Positions 63,970 through 64,000 of a DNA stretch of 64,000 nucleotides are shown one piece after another. The stretch is from contig NZ_JAJTNB010000001.1 of the NCBI RefSeq assembly GCF_021300655.1, forward strand, positions 321,770 to 385,769. Reading direction: 5' to 3'. This DNA comes from Helicobacter kayseriensis (lineage in GTDB: Bacteria; Campylobacterota; Campylobacteria; Campylobacterales; Helicobacteraceae). Each line of letters starts with the position of its first letter. Position 1 is the first letter of the stretch. The notes beneath the pieces are model-generated. The model was not told where the DNA came from and did not search any database. It worked only from the letters and a program-made list of their open reading frames with translations. Position numbers and translations under genes: made by a program.

Positions 63970-64000
63970 TGGCTCCGGATGTAGGATTCGAACCTACGAC
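63970..64000 (-). tRNA. 3' part of a tRNA (probably tRNA-Asn), cut by the window end
   Basis: The minus strand shows a T-arm (GTAGG TTCGAAT CCTAC), the 3' acceptor half ATCCGGA, discriminator G and encoded CCA. The anticodon is outside the window. The T-arm and discriminator G match tRNA-Asn genes as I remember them; the identity is inferred. Confidence 0.75.

Noticed and set aside
1-64000. CRISPR array, insertion sequence, prophage or rRNA operon
   Set aside because: No regularly spaced repeats, transposase, integrase, phage structural gene or rRNA sequence was seen on either strand.

Overview
The window looks like chromosomal DNA of a Helicobacter-like member of the Campylobacterota. The basis is AT-rich coding DNA, a frdCAB quinol:fumarate reductase with an FrdC of the Helicobacter/Wolinella diheme type, a flagellar export gene (flhA), a pseudaminic-acid aminotransferase (pseC), Hof-like outer membrane proteins, and several gene runs matching Helicobacter pylori gene order as I remember it (ychF-pepA-dedA-apt-rpiB-lepB-folD; pit-nifU-like-murE; rpsO-flhA-DHH; accB-accC near pseC; gapA-pgk-corA). 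The species cannot be fixed from the sequence alone. There is no rRNA operon, CRISPR array, insertion sequence or prophage. No gene-free stretch exceeds about 250 bases.

Region 1 (1-9.7 kb, all minus strand) is an accessory defence operon built on a type I restriction-modification system. In transcription order it holds a half-length HsdS-like gene, hsdM, an Abi_2/HEPN-type abortive-infection gene, an unannotated 49-codon ORF, full-length hsdS, an AAA ATPase fused to a TOPRIM domain, hsdR, and a YgjP-like metallopeptidase running off the left edge. From the Abi_2 gene onward, every junction overlaps by 4-11 bases, so the additions are translationally coupled to the hsd genes. This is the most interesting part of the window.

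Region 2 (9.7-20.4 kb) is core metabolism: frdCAB, tRNA-Arg(CCU), an HU protein, a glycolytic run gapA-pgi-pgk followed by corA and a TerC-family gene, and a secreted protein resembling a trypsin-fold protease without its catalytic triad. Region 3 (20.4-32.8 kb) carries a cyclophilin, a DUF2147 protein, an MFS/PlsC/acyl-ACP-synthetase triple fusion, a YciA-like thioesterase, class II DAHP synthase, a PabA/TrpG amidotransferase, and the convergent pseC-accC-accB group. A sigma-54-like promoter there drives a small unknown gene. dcd and a PAP2 phosphatase follow.

Region 4 (32.9-43.4 kb) holds tRNA-Arg(GCG), rpsU, the fatty-acid genes fabG-acpP-fabF-accA (with accB and accC nearby, most of malonyl-ACP supply and elongation), rpsO, flhA, a DHH phosphoesterase, an antiporter and glnA. 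Region 5 (43.4-54.7 kb, minus strand) holds a DegT-type sugar aminotransferase, two outer membrane proteins, a radical SAM/SPASM enzyme and the ychF-to-folD run, including a site-2-protease-like protein that has lost its HExxH motif. Region 6 (54.7-64 kb) has a cytochrome c, a CNNM/CBS protein, a phosphate permease, and a plus-strand run of a NifU-like protein, a TPR-like unknown, murE, ybaB, a PDZ protein, ispA and an aldehyde dehydrogenase. It ends in a partial tRNA, probably tRNA-Asn.
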